From assembly GCA_024276395.1 (NCBI GenBank), contig JAJRXH010000206.1:1-6093 (forward strand): a stretch of DNA of 6,093 nucleotides, given 5' to 3'. Below the pieces are notes generated by a model. It was not told the origin of the DNA. It searched no databases and was given only the letters and a program-made list of their open reading frames with translations. The position numbers and the translations under genes are program-made. This document shows, one piece after another, positions 4,461 through 6,093 of the stretch. Within the stretch, counting starts at the first letter, position 1, and each line of letters begins with the position of its first letter. Source of the DNA: an archaeon. GTDB taxonomy: Archaea; Asgardarchaeota; Heimdallarchaeia; Hodarchaeales; S146-22.

Positions 4461-6093
4461 ACGTGTCAGGTTAGTAGTTGCCTGATTGAAGATTAGTTTT
4501 AACTTCTGGTTGTACATTTGTTGTTTTTTCACTAAAATTTCATTATAAGCCCACAACACCACACGCAACTCATATAATTTCTCAATGTCCGGCCTGAAGA
4601 AGGGGAAAATCTCTTCTACTGTGAGAAATCGATCTGCGGGAAGTATTCCTTGTTCAACTAAAGAAAAAAGCTTTCTGATGTGCTTGTCAAGCGCTCTTTT
4701 CTTATTTTGTCCGAAATATGCCAATGAATTCAAAGTTGGTAGTTCCCACTCGGAAATTTGCTTTTCTGCGATGAAAGCCAGAATGACGTGCAGTGGACCG
4801 CTTTTTAACTGGTTCATGAAAACAGGCAAGGCTGTAAATTCTTTTCCTCTTTTTATTTGATGGTTCAGTCTAGTCTGTAGGATCATTAATGCCTTATGAT
4901 CACCAGCAGCTCCAGGAGTGAAAGTTTGTTTTTCATTTGGATAGATCTCCGTTGCTATTCGTGAAAATGTATCTTGTTGATTGATTGCTTCTTGGGAAGT
5001 CAGGTAATCTAGATAATATTTCACGAGTCGTGCTTGGAAAAAAGTGAGCCCTGTTCTCAGTGTTAGGTGATGGACATCGGTTTCTGTAGCTAACCCTAAT
5101 TCAGCCACTTTCTTACACCATTTTTCGAGATCATTGAATGATTCGAGATCTAGTGATAACCATTCGATGAATTGATTGAACTGTATCTGAGATAATATGG
5201 CAAGAAGAGGATATTCTGCTTTTTTTATTTCAACCTCGTGGTAATCGTCTTTCCAGGTTGATTTGGATTTATATCGTGCATGAATGCGCAATGAGTCCGT
5301 GATGTAATGGTCATATTTTTTAACTTGCTGTAAAAAATGATGAGGGTTACGTTTCGTCTCCAAATTCACATCTTTGTATGAAAAGAGTGCCATTATCAAG
5401 CTTGCTGCAAATTCACCGAGATAAGTGTTAGGCAAACTTCTCTTGATGAGTTGCTTGAGCGCATTCGTGTCATGAATGGTGAAGAACGTCTTCTTTCGTA
5501 ACTTTTTTTGTTTCATCTCATCCTGAAAAGGAAACTTATTTTGAATATAGGATTCAATTGCTTGAGAAAGACAAAAGTCCTTGAAAGAGAGGTATTTTAG
5601 TTCATGAAAATGCAACACGACGGAATCTTCATTTCTAAGACCGAAACTCAGACATTTGGTCCATGCCTCTCTTTCAGACAACATTGTCGAGAATTGCTGG
5701 TAATGCAAGTCTTGATAAAGCACGGTACATTTCCATATCTCTTCGGATTTATGGTTGAAGATTGGTTTAATCATCACGGAGAGGTTTATGGTTAGGGTTG
5801 AGATGGTACTAACAATGCCACCAACAGCGCCAATGACAAAAATACCAATGAAAATGAATGTTGCACTGCGAATGATTTCTTGAACAAGGTCAATATTAGT
5901 ACCAGCAAGAACAAGATGGATTTTTTCGGAAATCAGACCAACTGTCAATACTATTACAAAAATTCCCATGCAACCTAATATTCCAAGTGTTTCTCCTTTA
6001 ATTATTGTTTTTTTATTTAATTTGGGTAACTTACTACTATCTAAAGGATTACTCAGAAAAATTCCGATGGGGATGCTCCCACCGATCAAAACA
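4458..6093 (-). CDS. Membrane protein with expanded C-terminal helical repeat domain, paralogue of the 653-residue protein (N-terminus off window)
   Basis: The frame is open to the right edge, so the true start is outside. The first possible start inside, TTG 6089, has no supporting ribosome site and I do not treat it as a start (numbering below counts from it). Visible parts are two hydrophobic segments at ~35-53 and ~74-97, then a soluble, mostly helical region of ~440 residues. Residues ~119-363 align with the soluble domain of the 653-residue protein encoded next: WK.TVLYQDL at the start, a basic KQKKLRKK patch, LLAILSQIQFNQFIEW, and FFQARLVKYYLDYL at the end. Residues ~395-520 then repeat the last module in diverged form (LHVILAFIAEKQISEWE, ELRVVLWAYNEIL), an extension its neighbour lacks. 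Residues just before the first TM (IGGSIPIGIF) resemble FPIIGIPITI of the paralogue, so missing N-terminal membrane segments are expected. No enzyme motif is seen. Confidence 0.88.
   Translation of the reverse strand, partial: VLIGGSIPIGIFLSNPLDSSKLPKLNKKTIIKGETLGILGCMGIFVIVLTVGLISEKIHLVLAGTNIDLVQEIIRSATFIFIGIFVIGAVGGIVSTISTLTINLSVMIKPIFNHKSEEIWKCTVLYQDLHYQQFSTMLSEREAWTKCLSFGLRNEDSVVLHFHELKYLSFKDFCLSQAIESYIQNKFPFQDEMKQKKLRKKTFFTIHDTNALKQLIKRSLPNTYLGEFAASLIMALFSYKDVNLETKRNPHHFLQQVKKYDHYITDSLRIHARYKSKSTWKDDYHEVEIKKAEYPLLAILSQIQFNQFIEWLSLDLESFNDLEKWCKKVAELGLATETDVHHLTLRTGLTFFQARLVKYYLDYLTSQEAINQQDTFSRIATEIYPNEKQTFTPGAAGDHKALMILQTRLNHQIKRGKEFTALPVFMNQLKSGPLHVILAFIAEKQISEWELPTLNSLAYFGQNKKRALDKHIRKLFSLVEQGILPADRFLTVEEIFPFFRPDIEKLYELRVVLWAYNEILVKKQQMYNQKLKLIFNQATTNLTR

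Noticed and set aside
4585..5795. Plus-strand ORFs opposite the upstream paralogue (4585-4860, 5604-5795)
   Set aside because: They are antisense to a frame whose homology with the neighbouring gene confirms it as coding.
6087..6089. TTG as the start codon of the upstream paralogue
   Set aside because: The frame is open through to the window edge, the bases before TTG are too few to hold a ribosome site, and the paralogue has many membrane segments before the matching point. The gene almost certainly starts outside.
1..6093. tRNA, rRNA, CRISPR arrays, insertion sequences or attachment sites
   Set aside because: I saw no cloverleaf-type conserved arms, no regularly spaced direct repeats, no transposase-like frame and no terminal inverted repeats. 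Nearly all the sequence is taken up by the described genes.

Overview
The window is AT-rich (roughly 40% GC by eye). All convincing genes lie on the minus strand, so it is read from the right end to the left. Nothing in it allows a firm taxonomic call. Archaeal origin is the working inference. It rests on TATA-like boxes with purine-rich flanks about 40-70 nt upstream of two starts, GGTGAG and GGAGGAG ribosome binding sites, and a membrane-anchored surface protein rich in N-X-S/T sequons with a PPC-like domain. A bacterium is not excluded.

In transcription order the layout is as follows. (1) 6093-4458 is a membrane protein whose N-terminus lies off the right edge; it has two visible transmembrane segments and a long soluble helical C-terminus. 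(2) 4457-4298 is an intergenic gap with five tandem stop codons, an 8-bp inverted repeat and a candidate promoter. (3) 4297-2336 is a complete 653-residue membrane protein, a diverged tandem paralogue of the first. (4) 2287-1634 is a four-TM protein with a GTG start and a strong Shine-Dalgarno. (5) 1630-1418 is a small 70-residue ORF that starts 3 nt after the preceding stop. (6) About 1322 to 1 is a membrane-anchored extracytoplasmic beta-rich protein with a PPC-like domain; its C-terminus runs off the left edge. It has its own candidate promoter.

Genes 2-5 are tightly spaced and could be one transcript (653-aa, four-TM and 70-aa genes). The surface protein probably forms a separate unit. 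None of the three membrane proteins matches a family I can name. The most interesting content is the paralogue pair. Both join a polytopic membrane domain to the same ~250-residue C-terminal all-helical domain with a recurring F-x-Q-A-(R/K)-h-V-x-x-Y signature, and the upstream paralogue carries an extra, more diverged copy of the last module. The locus looks like a cell-envelope gene cluster of unknown function. There are no RNA genes, CRISPR arrays or mobile elements that I can see.
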